Of a stretch of DNA of 5,939 nt, positions 1 through 5,612 are shown piece after piece. The notes below the pieces were generated by a model. That model saw only the letters and a program-made list of their open reading frames with translations. It did not search any database and had not been told where the DNA came from. The position numbers and the translations under genes are program-made. The stretch comes from an uncultured Campylobacter sp. (lineage in GTDB: Bacteria; Campylobacterota; Campylobacteria; Campylobacterales; Campylobacteraceae), in NCBI RefSeq assembly GCF_937997595.1, contig NZ_CALKTS010000146.1:1-5939 (forward strand), written 5' to 3'. The stretch's first letter is position 1. Each line of letters begins with the position of its first letter.

Positions 1-328
1 GCAGCGAGGGTTTCTCGCGTCCGCCGTTACGCTCCTCGGACAGCGACATATTCAGGTTCTCGCCGATGCCTAAAAATTTTGCAAATTTAGAGAAGCTGCT
101 TTCGTTCACGAGTGCGGCGCGCAGCTTGCTCAGATCGCCCTCGTCGCTGCTAAATTTTTTGAAAAGATACTCGCCCACGATTAGATCCATCACCGCATCG
201 CCTAAAAATTCCAGCCTCTCGTTGTTATGTCCGTTTTTGGCGCTTTTGTGCGTAAGAGCGATCTTGAGGTGGGTTAAATTTTTAAATTTGTAGCCCAGTT
301 TTTCTTGTAATTTTTCTAAATTTTGCAT
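1..328 (-). CDS. rnc: Ribonuclease III, N-terminal part (cut by left edge)
   Basis: RNase III is the Mg-dependent endonuclease that cuts double-stranded RNA, processing rRNA precursors and some mRNAs in the cytoplasm. The first 109 codons are visible. The protein opens MQNLEKLQEKLGYKF and carries the family signature NERLEFLGDAV at residues 36-46, including the acidic residues E40 and D44 that correspond to catalytic E41 and D45 of E. coli. A second conserved block, GDLSKLRAALV (64-74), supplies part of the dimer and active-site region. The rest of the nuclease domain and the C-terminal dsRNA-binding domain lie beyond the window. The ATG (328-326) is preceded by an AAGG-type Shine-Dalgarno sequence. 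From memory, rnc directly follows rnhA in C. jejuni; here 402 non-coding bases separate them, so rnc may have its own promoter. The identification is secure. Confidence 0.97.
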   Translation of the reverse strand, partial: MQNLEKLQEKLGYKFKNLTHLKIALTHKSAKNGHNNERLEFLGDAVMDLIVGEYLFKKFSSDEGDLSKLRAALVNESSFSKFAKFLGIGENLNMSLSEERNGGREKPSL

Positions 329-339
329 CTTTGCCCTTT

Positions 340-345
340 ATTATA
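340..345 (-). promoter_or_regulatory. Possible -10 box for rnc
   Basis: The minus strand reads TATAAT here, inside an AT-rich run and 11 bases before the rnc ATG. Transcription would start about 5 bases before the ATG, giving a near-leaderless message. No -35 element is recognisable, which is normal for Campylobacter sigma-70 promoters. The AAGG ribosome-binding sequence would lie at or upstream of the start point, so either this box is not used or rnc is translated without it. Readthrough from rnhA is the alternative. Confidence 0.35.
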
Positions 346-388
346 AAATTTTACGAAATTCGCGGCGGCTCGCACGCAAACGGCATCC

Positions 389-454
389 GGTGCAAACAAA
401 ACCTGCACAAACGAAACGAATAAGTGCAGGCATCGCCCGCGCTAAATTTGCACC
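389..454. repeat. Nested inverted repeats
   Basis: The outer arms GGTGCAAA (389-396) and TTTGCACC (447-454) are perfect 8-base reverse complements. Inside them, CCTGCAC (402-408) and GTGCAGG (424-430) are perfect 7-base reverse complements around a 15-base loop. Both pairs can form at once, giving an elongated hairpin with an asymmetric internal loop of 5 and 16 bases. The structure is equally possible on either strand. There is no T-run beside it, so it does not look like a simple terminator. Confidence 0.5.
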
Positions 455-457
455 AAC

Positions 458-496
458 GCGACGAATGAAGTGCGCTAGCGACGATCTGCGACGAAT
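458..496. repeat. Short direct repeats, GCGACGAAT type
   Basis: GCGACGAAT occurs at 458-466 and again at 488-496, with a partial copy GCGACGAT at 478-485. The spacings are 20 and 10 bases, so the copies lie on about the same helix face. This could be an operator cluster or remains of a local duplication; the words are short and chance is not excluded. Confidence 0.3.
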
Positions 497-620
497 AAAA
501 TTTAAACGTGCCCGCTAATCTTAACGCAAGCCGTGCCGAAGCCCACTTGCCGCAAATTTAATCTTCGCCAAAAACGCGCCTGCTTTCAAATATAAGAACC
601 CAATTGCGTGAACGAACGCA

Positions 621-660
621 TTAAAACCGGCTTCGGGCGATAAAATTTACGCCGAAGCGG
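621..660 (-). terminator. Rho-independent terminator-like hairpin after rnhA
   Basis: Reading leftward, arm CCGCTTCGGCG (660-650), a 10-base AT loop and arm CGCCCGAAGCCGG (639-627) pair with two single-G/C bulges, then TTTTAA follows (626-621). It lies about 70 bases beyond the rnhA stop in the right orientation to end the TPR-rnhA message. The T-run is short and the stem is bulged, so termination may be partial. Confidence 0.5.
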
Positions 661-730
661 CTCTGTGTGCAAAGCAAACGCGGGTAAATCTATGCTAAAT
701 CCGCGCAATCGCGAGCTTTGTCGTAGAATT

Positions 731-1153
731 TCAGCCTTTTATCGCTTCTGCGGCCGCGCGAGCCATAGCGTCGCACTCCTCGTTTTGCGGATGACCCGCA
801 TGCCCCTTGACCCACGAGGCCTTGATCTCGTGAGGCGCCGCCGCCGCAAGGTATCTGCGCCACAGATCCGCGTTTTTCTTGCCCTTAAAATCGGTAACGA
901 CCCACTTTGCAAGCCAGGAATTTATCGCCTTAACGACATATTCGCTATCGGTAAAAAGCTCGACGCGGCAGGGCTGCTTAAGCGCGCTAAGCCCCATTAT
1001 GGCGGCGGTTAGCTCCATTTGATTATTTGTCGTCATCGCTTCTGCGCCGCTTGCCTTTTTTATCGCGTCGCCGTATTGCAAGATATAAGCCCAGCCGCCC
1101 GCTCCAGGGTTTCCGAGGCAGCTGCCGTCGCTAAAAAGTTTGACCGATTTCAC
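731..1153 (-). CDS. rnhA: Ribonuclease HI
   Basis: RNase HI cuts the RNA strand of RNA-DNA hybrids, removing primer remnants and R-loops in the cytoplasm. The 140-residue product is a little shorter than E. coli RNase HI (155). All catalytic residues are in place: D9 in FSDGSC, E47 in QMELTAA, D69 in FTDSEY and D128 in NEECDAMAR, with the conserved histidine H118 in the VKGHAGHP block. The glycine motif GNPGAGGWA (14-22) follows the first strand. The start is GTG (1153-1151), chosen because no earlier start fits the conserved first strand and because GGAG lies 6 bases upstream. The gene begins inside the end of the upstream TPR gene (23-base overlap), implying one message and probable translational coupling. 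A hairpin about 70 bases downstream may end the transcript. Confidence 0.97.
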   Translation of the reverse strand: MKSVKLFSDGSCLGNPGAGGWAYILQYGDAIKKASGAEAMTTNNQMELTAAIMGLSALKQPCRVELFTDSEYVVKAINSWLAKWVVTDFKGKKNADLWRRYLAAAAPHEIKASWVKGHAGHPQNEECDAMARAAAEAIKG

Positions 1154-2156
1154 CGGTTTTCTCCGAAATTTGAGCCCTGATCTCCATGCTGCCTAGCTCG
1201 TAGCAGACCGGACAGCGGTGCGAGAAGAGCCCCACCGAGCTTTTGCACTTCGCGCAGGTATAGCTAAAGCTAAGCCCAGCGTCCTCAAAGCCCGCGTCTT
1301 TCATAGCCATAAGTGCGTTGATCTCAAAAATTTTACTCGCGCTCCCAGGCTTTTGATCGCTTTTTCCAAGCGCGTAAAAAAGCGCGTTGTACTCCGTATC
1401 CTGCGTATTTACCGCCGCAGGGAAATCATAGATCAGATCGATCGCCTGCTCGATCGGCGGGAAGCGGTCAAAGCCCTCCATAGGCTCTTTGTTTTTGATA
1501 AAAAGCTCCATGCAGAACCGCCCCGCGCCTTTGAAATTTAGCTTTGAAATTTTAGCGATCTTTTTATTAAACGGCGTATTGGCGTCGTTTGCGATGATCT
1601 GGGCGCGCTCGAACTGGCTTTGAGCATATACTTCGGCGTCCTGTTCGCGCAGCGCGTCAAGCACCTCAAGCGCCTCATTAAAGCGCTTGAGCCGCTCATA
1701 AATCACCGTAAGATGCGTAAGAGCCTCTTTGTTTCTGGGGCGCAGCTTCAGCGCCTGCAAAAACACCTCTTCGGCGCGCCCTAAAAAGCCCGCTTTGAAA
1801 TATACGATACCGAGATTGGTGAGGATAAACTCCCTCTGTACGCCGCCGCTAGCCTTACTTAGCGCGATTAGATAAATTTCTATCGCGCGCTCGAAGTCGC
1901 CGCTTTTGACGAAAGAGCTAGCCAAAATTCCAAGCGTCGGGATGTCTATTTGCGGGCTTGCCAGAAGCTGCCTGTGCTCGGTGCTAAGCGCGTCTAGGGT
2001 GTCAAATTTTTTGATGAAATTCTCTAAACTCTGCCTCTCGTTTTTTTTAGAAAAAACTCCCCAAATGTAGCTTAGAATCGACACTAGCAAGATTATGCTT
2101 ATCAGCATGATAAGCCCGAAAATCGGGTCGCGATCGTCTAAGAAAAAATTATCCAA
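1131..2156 (-). CDS. Membrane-anchored TPR protein with C-terminal zinc ribbon (LapB/YciM-like)
   Basis: In the 341-residue reading, a short N-terminal segment is followed by one hydrophobic helix (about 12-35, rich in I and L), then KKNER, suggesting a single membrane anchor with the rest in the cytoplasm. TPR-like helix pairs lie near 72-103, 108-141 and 142-172. The C-terminus has C301-x2-C304-x10-C315-x2-C318, a rubredoxin-like zinc ribbon. This order matches E. coli LapB/YciM, which controls LpxC turnover and thus LPS synthesis; whether this protein does so is inference. The TTG at 2156 is preferred because GAGG lies 6 bases upstream, the product starts MDNFF directly before the helix, and the promoter at 2186-2191 would start the message near 2179. 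That message would exclude the other TTG at 2186 (351 residues). It is first in the operon and overlaps rnhA by 23 bases. Confidence 0.85.
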   Translation of the reverse strand: MDNFFLDDRDPIFGLIMLISIILLVSILSYIWGVFSKKNERQSLENFIKKFDTLDALSTEHRQLLASPQIDIPTLGILASSFVKSGDFERAIEIYLIALSKASGGVQREFILTNLGIVYFKAGFLGRAEEVFLQALKLRPRNKEALTHLTVIYERLKRFNEALEVLDALREQDAEVYAQSQFERAQIIANDANTPFNKKIAKISKLNFKGAGRFCMELFIKNKEPMEGFDRFPPIEQAIDLIYDFPAAVNTQDTEYNALFYALGKSDQKPGSASKIFEINALMAMKDAGFEDAGLSFSYTCAKCKSSVGLFSHRCPVCYELGSMEIRAQISEKTGEIGQTF

Positions 2157-2185
2157 ATCAAACCTCGTCGCAAAAATAAAGGGCA

Positions 2186-2191
2186 ATTATA
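2186..2191 (-). promoter_or_regulatory. Extended -10 box of the TPR-rnhA operon
   Basis: The minus strand reads TGCTATAAT, a perfect extended -10 element (TGn before TATAAT). Transcription should start near 2179, leaving about a 22-base leader with GAGG before the TTG at 2156. No -35 hexamer is recognisable. The box lies 12 bases from the opposing dnaG -10 box. Confidence 0.65.
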
Positions 2192-2203
2192 GCAAAGTGC
2201 GGG

Positions 2204-2209
2204 TATAAT
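2204..2209 (+). promoter_or_regulatory. -10 box of dnaG, implying a leaderless message
   Basis: TATAAT is followed by only 7 bases before the dnaG ATG at 2217. A start site at the usual distance would fall at about 2216-2217, so the message should begin at or within a base or two of the initiation codon. The bases before the ATG contain no Shine-Dalgarno-like sequence, which agrees with leaderless translation. Confidence 0.6.
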
Positions 2210-2216
2210 TTCGCTT

Positions 2217-4376
2217 ATGATTAAAAACGAAAGCATAGAAAATCTGCTGGCCACCGTAGATATCGTAGACGTCGTAGAAAAATATGTCCCGCTTAAGCGC
2301 AGCGGCGCAAATTTCGTAGGCGTCTGCCCCTTCCACGACGATTCGCACCCGAGCATGAGCGTGAGCTCCAAGCTTGGAATTTTTCACTGCTTTTCGTGCA
2401 AAGCGGGCGGCAATGCGATTAAATTTATCCAAGATTACGAAAAGATAAGCTTCCCAGAAGCGGTCGAAAAGCTTGCGGGGATGTATAATTTCGCGCTGCA
2501 ATACACCGGCGCTAAAGTCCAGGAGCGCAGCGAAGAGAAGAAGGTGCTTGGGATTTTAAACGCCTACTACCAAAGCTGCCTTTATCAAAACCCCGCCGCC
2601 GTAAAATACCTGCACGAGCGCGGCCTAAGCGAACAAAGCATTCGCAAATTCGGCCTTGGCTACGCTGGAGCTAGCGCGCAGACGATCAGGGTTTTGCAAA
2701 ACGAAGAAATTCCGCCGCAAGACGCGCTAAATGCGGGCGCGGTGAAGCAAAACGAGCGCGGGCTCTACGCAAGCTTTATCGAGCGCATCACCTTTCCGAT
2801 CTACAACCACGCAAGCAAGCTCGTGGGCTTCGGCGGCCGCACGATAAGCGATAATCCCGCCAAATACGTCAATTCGCCGCAGTGCGCGCTGTTTGATAAA
2901 TCTAAAATTTTCTACGCATTCGACCTTGCAAAAAAAAGCGCGATCGCCAAAAAAACCCTCATCATCACCGAGGGCTACATGGACGTCATCATGCTGCATC
3001 AAGCAGGCATCGACAACGCCGTAGCTGTGCTCGGCACGGCGCTGACGCCCGCTCATCTGCCGCTTATAAAGCGCGCGGAGCTTAACGTCGTGCTTAGCTT
3101 CGACGGCGACGCTGCGGGCATCAATGCGGCGATGAAATCGGCGCGGCTTTTGTGCCTAAATAAGATCGACTCAAGCGTCGCTATAATCGGCGGCGGCGCC
3201 GATCCTGCGGATATGATAGTCGCGGGCAAGGTGCGCGAGCTAGAGCAAATTTATGCTAGCGGCATGGAGAGCGGGGAATTTCTAATTCGACAGATCGCTA
3301 AAAAATACGACCTTGCCCGCCCCATGCAAAAAGAGGCGGCGCTAAATGAGATCAAAGAATTTACCGCAGCGCTCGGCCCCGTGCTCGCCGAGTCCTATCA
3401 GAGCCTAGTGGCGCAAATTTTAAACGTCTCGCCGGGTTCGTTTAATTTAGCAAGCGGCGGTAAAAATTTCGGCGCGGGCTTTGAGGGGCGAAATTTCAAC
3501 GAGGGCGAGAGCTTCGGCTCTCGCGATTTGGGTTTTTACGAAGGGCACGGCGCAGACGGCAGGAGCGGCGCGAGTGGGAGCTTAAACAGCGGAAATTTTG
3601 TTCGCGCGCAAAATACGGCGCGCTATGAGAGCTCTGCGCTGCCTGCGGCTTCGGCGAGGTCCGGGCAGACGTTACTACGCCGTAAGGAGATCGCGGAGCT
3701 TCAGATCATAAAATCGATGTTGCTCGATGGTGAGATGGCGGAGCTTGGGCTCGGCTGCTTGGAGCGGCGCGATTTTCGCATGCACGGCGATATTTTCGAG
3801 GCGTTTTTGGCTTTCGCTCGCAGCGGCGAGAATTTTAAAAATTTCATCGGGGGCGAGGGCGGCAATGCGGATAGTAATGCCGGCGAAAATTTCATCGCAG
3901 GCGGCGCGGGAGAAAATTTTATCCGTAGCGAGAGCGTAAATTTAAAAAGCGGTGAGAGCTCTAGCGAGCAAAATTTTAGCGGGCAGGGTTCTACGGGCGC
4001 CGTAAATTTAAAAGATTCCGCACAGCAGGGTGCAAACGGCGGCGAGAAGCAAGAGGATGCAAATAACGGCGAGAGACGGAGCTTAAGCATCGGCGCAAAT
4101 CAAGGCGAGATGGAAGCCGCCGCTCAAAATGTCCAAAGCGCTCAAAGTATCCAAAATGTTCAAAACGCCGAAAGCGAAGCCCGCGAAAATCTGCGCGCGC
4201 TCGCGCTGGATGATGAAATTTTGCCTATCGACGGCGCGGCGCTTTTTAACGACGCGTGCAAAATTTTACGCCGCAACGCCCTGCAAGATCTGATGCAAAA
4301 GCTCAAAAACTCCGACGCGCCCGACAAGATCGAGCGGATCTTGGAGTATCAAAAAAAGATCAACCAACTCAAGTAA
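2217..4376 (+). CDS. dnaG: DNA primase with two low-complexity insertions
   Basis: DnaG makes the RNA primers for replication and works with the DnaB helicase. The N-terminal zinc domain has C37, H40, C58 and C61 (VCPFH, HCFSC). The polymerase core contains KLVGFGGR (201-208) and KYVNSPQCALFDKSK (216-230). The TOPRIM centre has E252 (EGYMDVI) and D296/D298 (FDGDAAG). The helicase-binding region resumes at KEIAELQIIKSMLL (490-503) and ends at 719. The protein is longer than typical primases (E. coli 581). Extra length lies in two G/N/S/E-rich, apparently disordered stretches: about 410-483, between core and C-terminal domain, and about 534-656, inside the C-terminal domain between FEAFLAF and ALDDEILP. 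The frame is open throughout and the conserved ends are intact, so the gene is probably functional. The ATG gives the standard opening MIKNESIENLL. It heads the plus-strand operon. Confidence 0.97.
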   Translation: MIKNESIENLLATVDIVDVVEKYVPLKRSGANFVGVCPFHDDSHPSMSVSSKLGIFHCFSCKAGGNAIKFIQDYEKISFPEAVEKLAGMYNFALQYTGAKVQERSEEKKVLGILNAYYQSCLYQNPAAVKYLHERGLSEQSIRKFGLGYAGASAQTIRVLQNEEIPPQDALNAGAVKQNERGLYASFIERITFPIYNHASKLVGFGGRTISDNPAKYVNSPQCALFDKSKIFYAFDLAKKSAIAKKTLIITEGYMDVIMLHQAGIDNAVAVLGTALTPAHLPLIKRAELNVVLSFDGDAAGINAAMKSARLLCLNKIDSSVAIIGGGADPADMIVAGKVRELEQIYASGMESGEFLIRQIAKKYDLARPMQKEAALNEIKEFTAALGPVLAESYQSLVAQILNVSPGSFNLASGGKNFGAGFEGRNFNEGESFGSRDLGFYEGHGADGRSGASGSLNSGNFVRAQNTARYESSALPAASARSGQTLLRRKEIAELQIIKSMLLDGEMAELGLGCLERRDFRMHGDIFEAFLAFARSGENFKNFIGGEGGNADSNAGENFIAGGAGENFIRSESVNLKSGESSSEQNFSGQGSTGAVNLKDSAQQGANGGEKQEDANNGERRSLSIGANQGEMEAAAQNVQSAQSIQNVQNAESEARENLRALALDDEILPIDGAALFNDACKILRRNALQDLMQKLKNSDAPDKIERILEYQKKINQLK
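3444..3665 (+). other. DnaG insertion 1, disordered linker
   Basis: These bases encode residues about 410-483, a stretch of G, S, N, E and A with little hydrophobic content. It contains the short motifs GKNF (415-418), GRNF (424-427) and SGNF (458-461). Three AAATTT words underlie these motifs. It sits where primases normally have a flexible link between the polymerase core and the helicase-binding domain, so it is best read as an expanded linker. Confidence 0.7.
3816..4184 (+). other. DnaG insertion 2, inside the helicase-binding domain
   Basis: These bases encode residues about 534-656, low in complexity and rich in G, S, N, E and Q. GENF occurs three times (537-540, 556-559, 565-568), EQNF once (584-587), and VNLK twice (574-577 and 596-599). 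A Q/N/A-rich tail (about 634-651) alternates AQ, VQ and IQ. Six AAATTT words lie in this segment. It interrupts the C-terminal domain rather than a linker, so it must loop out if DnaB binding is kept. Confidence 0.7.
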
Positions 4377-4385
4377 AGGAACGAA

Positions 4386-5369
4386 ATGAAGGCATTGGCG
4401 CTCTTTAGCGGCGGGCTTGACTCCATGCTCGCGGTCAAACTCATCGTCTCGCAAGGCATCGAGGTGCTCGCGCTGAATATGGATATAGGATTTAGCGGCA
4501 AGGATGATAAGAGCGAGATCATGCGCCGCAGAGCCGCAGCTGCGGGGGCAGATTTTAAAAGCGTCGATATCAGAAGCGAATATCTGCGGCAGGTGCTTTT
4601 CGAGCCCAAATACGGCTATGGCAAGCACTTCAACCCCTGCATCGACTGTCACGGATATATGTTTAAGACCGCGCTTGCGATGTTGCAAGACGAAGGGGCG
4701 AGCTTCATCATCACGGGCGAGGTGCTCGGACAGCGCCCGATGAGCCAGCGCGCGCAGGCTCTAGCTCAGGTCGGCGGGCTTAGCGGCGATGAGGAGGGGC
4801 TGATCCTACGTCCGCTGTGCGCGAAGCTGCTGTCGCCCACGACGCCCGAGATCAAGGGCTGGGTAGATAGGGGCGCGCTGCTTGATATCAGCGGGCGCGG
4901 ACGGGCTATACAGATGCAGCTGGCGGCAGAGTTCGGCTTTGAGGACTATGAAACGCCCGCGGGAGGCTGTCTGCTGACCGTGCAGAGCTTCAGCGAGCGG
5001 ATCAAGGATGCGGTAAAATTTGAAAAGATCGAAACGCCCGCGGACGCTGAAATTTTAAAATTCGGGCGCCATCTGCGCTTGCCGGGCGGCGCGAAGCTCA
5101 TAATCGGACGCGACGAGAGCGATAACAAAAAGCTTGCCGCCGTGCAAAATCCGAAATTTAGCGAGATAAAATTTAAAGATGACGTCGTGGGCGCGCTAAG
5201 CCTGCTAAGTAGAGGCGCGAGCGAAGCGGATAGAGAGCTTGCGGCGAGACTGGCGTTAACATACGCCAAAACGGACGCCGCGCGCAGCTACGCCCTACTC
5301 ATAGACGGCAGCGAGCTGAGCGTAAGCCCCTTTGAGAGCAAGGATGCTGCGCGCGAGTATTTTGTGTAA
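4386..5369 (+). CDS. PP-loop ATPase, predicted RNA thiolation enzyme with NFACT-R-like tail
   Basis: The 327-residue protein begins with a PP-loop ATP-pyrophosphatase motif, SGGLDS (8-13), as in ThiI and MnmA, which adenylate a tRNA uridine before sulfur transfer. FNPCIDCHGYM gives C85 and C88, resembling the NPC-x2-C region of MnmA-type enzymes, and C195 lies in PAGGCLL. These three could bind an Fe-S cluster or carry persulfide. TGEVLGQRPMSQ (110-121) is a further conserved-looking block. The C-terminal part, with LPGGAKLIIGRDESDNKKL (232-250), resembles an NFACT-R RNA-binding domain, known from memory to be fused to thiouridine-synthetase-like domains. The exact modification is unknown, and database names such as argininosuccinate-synthase-domain protein would be misleading. 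The ATG follows AAAGGA (5-base spacing) overlapping the dnaG stop, so it is cotranscribed with dnaG. No clear terminator follows. Confidence 0.75.
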   Translation: MKALALFSGGLDSMLAVKLIVSQGIEVLALNMDIGFSGKDDKSEIMRRRAAAAGADFKSVDIRSEYLRQVLFEPKYGYGKHFNPCIDCHGYMFKTALAMLQDEGASFIITGEVLGQRPMSQRAQALAQVGGLSGDEEGLILRPLCAKLLSPTTPEIKGWVDRGALLDISGRGRAIQMQLAAEFGFEDYETPAGGCLLTVQSFSERIKDAVKFEKIETPADAEILKFGRHLRLPGGAKLIIGRDESDNKKLAAVQNPKFSEIKFKDDVVGALSLLSRGASEADRELAARLALTYAKTDAARSYALLIDGSELSVSPFESKDAAREYFV

Positions 5370-5481
5370 AATCTAAACCGCCATCCAGGTTGTATTTGAT
5401 AGGCGTAAAAACGATGCATAAGCGCAAGAAGCTGCAATAGCAGATACAAGAGTAAAATTTAAAAACGGCGATGTCTGAAAG

Positions 5482-5525
5482 GCGAGCCGAAAAAGCGGGC
5501 ACCGCGAACTAAATTCGGCTATCGC
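5482..5525. other. Imperfect stem-loop with inner hairpin
   Basis: AGCCGAA (5485-5491) pairs perfectly with TTCGGCT (5514-5520), and with a 2-base bulge the helix can continue through flanking GCG/CGC. Inside it, GCGG (5495-5498) and CCGC (5502-5505) form a second 4-base stem with a 3-base loop. No T-run follows on either strand, so it is not a classic terminator; a structured leader or small RNA is possible. Confidence 0.35.
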
Positions 5526-5541
5526 AAGAGCCAAATAGGCA

Positions 5542-5575
5542 TAAATTTAAAAGTGCAAGCCGTTAAATTTAAAAG
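5542..5575. repeat. Direct repeat TAAATTTAAAAG, two copies
   Basis: The 12-base word occurs at 5542-5553 and 5564-5575, exactly 22 bases apart (about two helical turns), 38 to 71 bases upstream of the next start codon. The same word also occurs inside dnaG (4003-4014). It contains AAATTT, which is common throughout the window, so a specific operator role is only a possibility. Confidence 0.35.
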
Positions 5576-5601
5576 CAAGAGCGAGCAAATTTTATAAGCT
5601 T

Positions 5602-5607
5602 AAGGAG
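5602..5607 (+). promoter_or_regulatory. Strong ribosome-binding site before the interrupted gene
   Basis: AAGGAG lies 5 bases before the ATG at 5613, the best Shine-Dalgarno match in the window. An in-frame TAA at 5601-5603 rules out any longer N-terminus. The site shows that the reading frame from 5613 is, or recently was, a translated gene. Confidence 0.75.
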
Positions 5608-5612
5608 CATTT

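Larger units (their letters stand above)
329..730. other. Non-coding gap between rnhA and rnc
   Basis: I find no credible gene in these 402 bases on either strand. A plus-strand open frame from 665 runs on into rnhA but is its antisense shadow. The gap holds a terminator-like hairpin just after rnhA (621-660), a small hairpin with 5-base arms (605-609 and 616-620), arms GCAAG/CTTGC (526-530 and 546-550), a nested pair of perfect inverted repeats (389-454), three copies of a GCGACGA-type word (458-496), five AAATTT words, and a TATAAT box near the rnc start. It could hold a small RNA or be neutral spacer; nothing in the sequence decides between these. Confidence 0.6.
5370..5612. other. Intergenic region without a confident gene
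   Basis: I see no coding region on either strand. It holds an imperfect branched-looking hairpin (5482-5525), a weak 4-base pair AACC/GGTT (5376-5379 and 5388-5391) just after the PP-loop gene with no good T-run, two copies of TAAATTTAAAAG, four AAATTT words, and a strong ribosome-binding site at its right end. Confidence 0.6.

Noticed and set aside
66..293. Open frame of 75 codons on the plus strand
   Set aside because: It is antisense to rnc, whose conserved motifs are unmistakable on the minus strand.
665..1012. Open frame of 115 codons on the plus strand
   Set aside because: It is mostly antisense to rnhA, has an arginine-rich, unconvincing composition, and no good ribosome-binding site.
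331..2186. Shared 12-mer TTGCCCTTTATT, plus strand at 331-342 and minus strand at 2186-2175, both next to gene starts
   Set aside because: About one such 12-base inverted match is expected by chance in a window this size, and the copies sit differently relative to the starts.
2157..2186. Longer start (TTG at 2186) for the TPR protein
   Set aside because: The predicted transcript begins downstream of it, it has no ribosome-binding site, and it overlaps the -10 box; the TTG at 2156 has GAGG at good spacing.
3701..4090. Minus-strand open frame of 129 codons opposite the DnaG insertion
   Set aside because: It is the proline/serine-rich antisense of the G/S/E-rich low-complexity stretch; the primase frame is intact on both sides.
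3444..4184. Idea that the long dnaG reflects a fusion or an inserted mobile element
   Set aside because: There are no terminal repeats, no transposase or intein motifs, and the composition is low-complexity rather than a folded domain.
5299..5502. Minus-strand open frame of 67 codons after the PP-loop gene
   Set aside because: It overlaps the end of the PP-loop gene antisense, has no clear ribosome-binding site and an odd cysteine/phenylalanine-rich composition.
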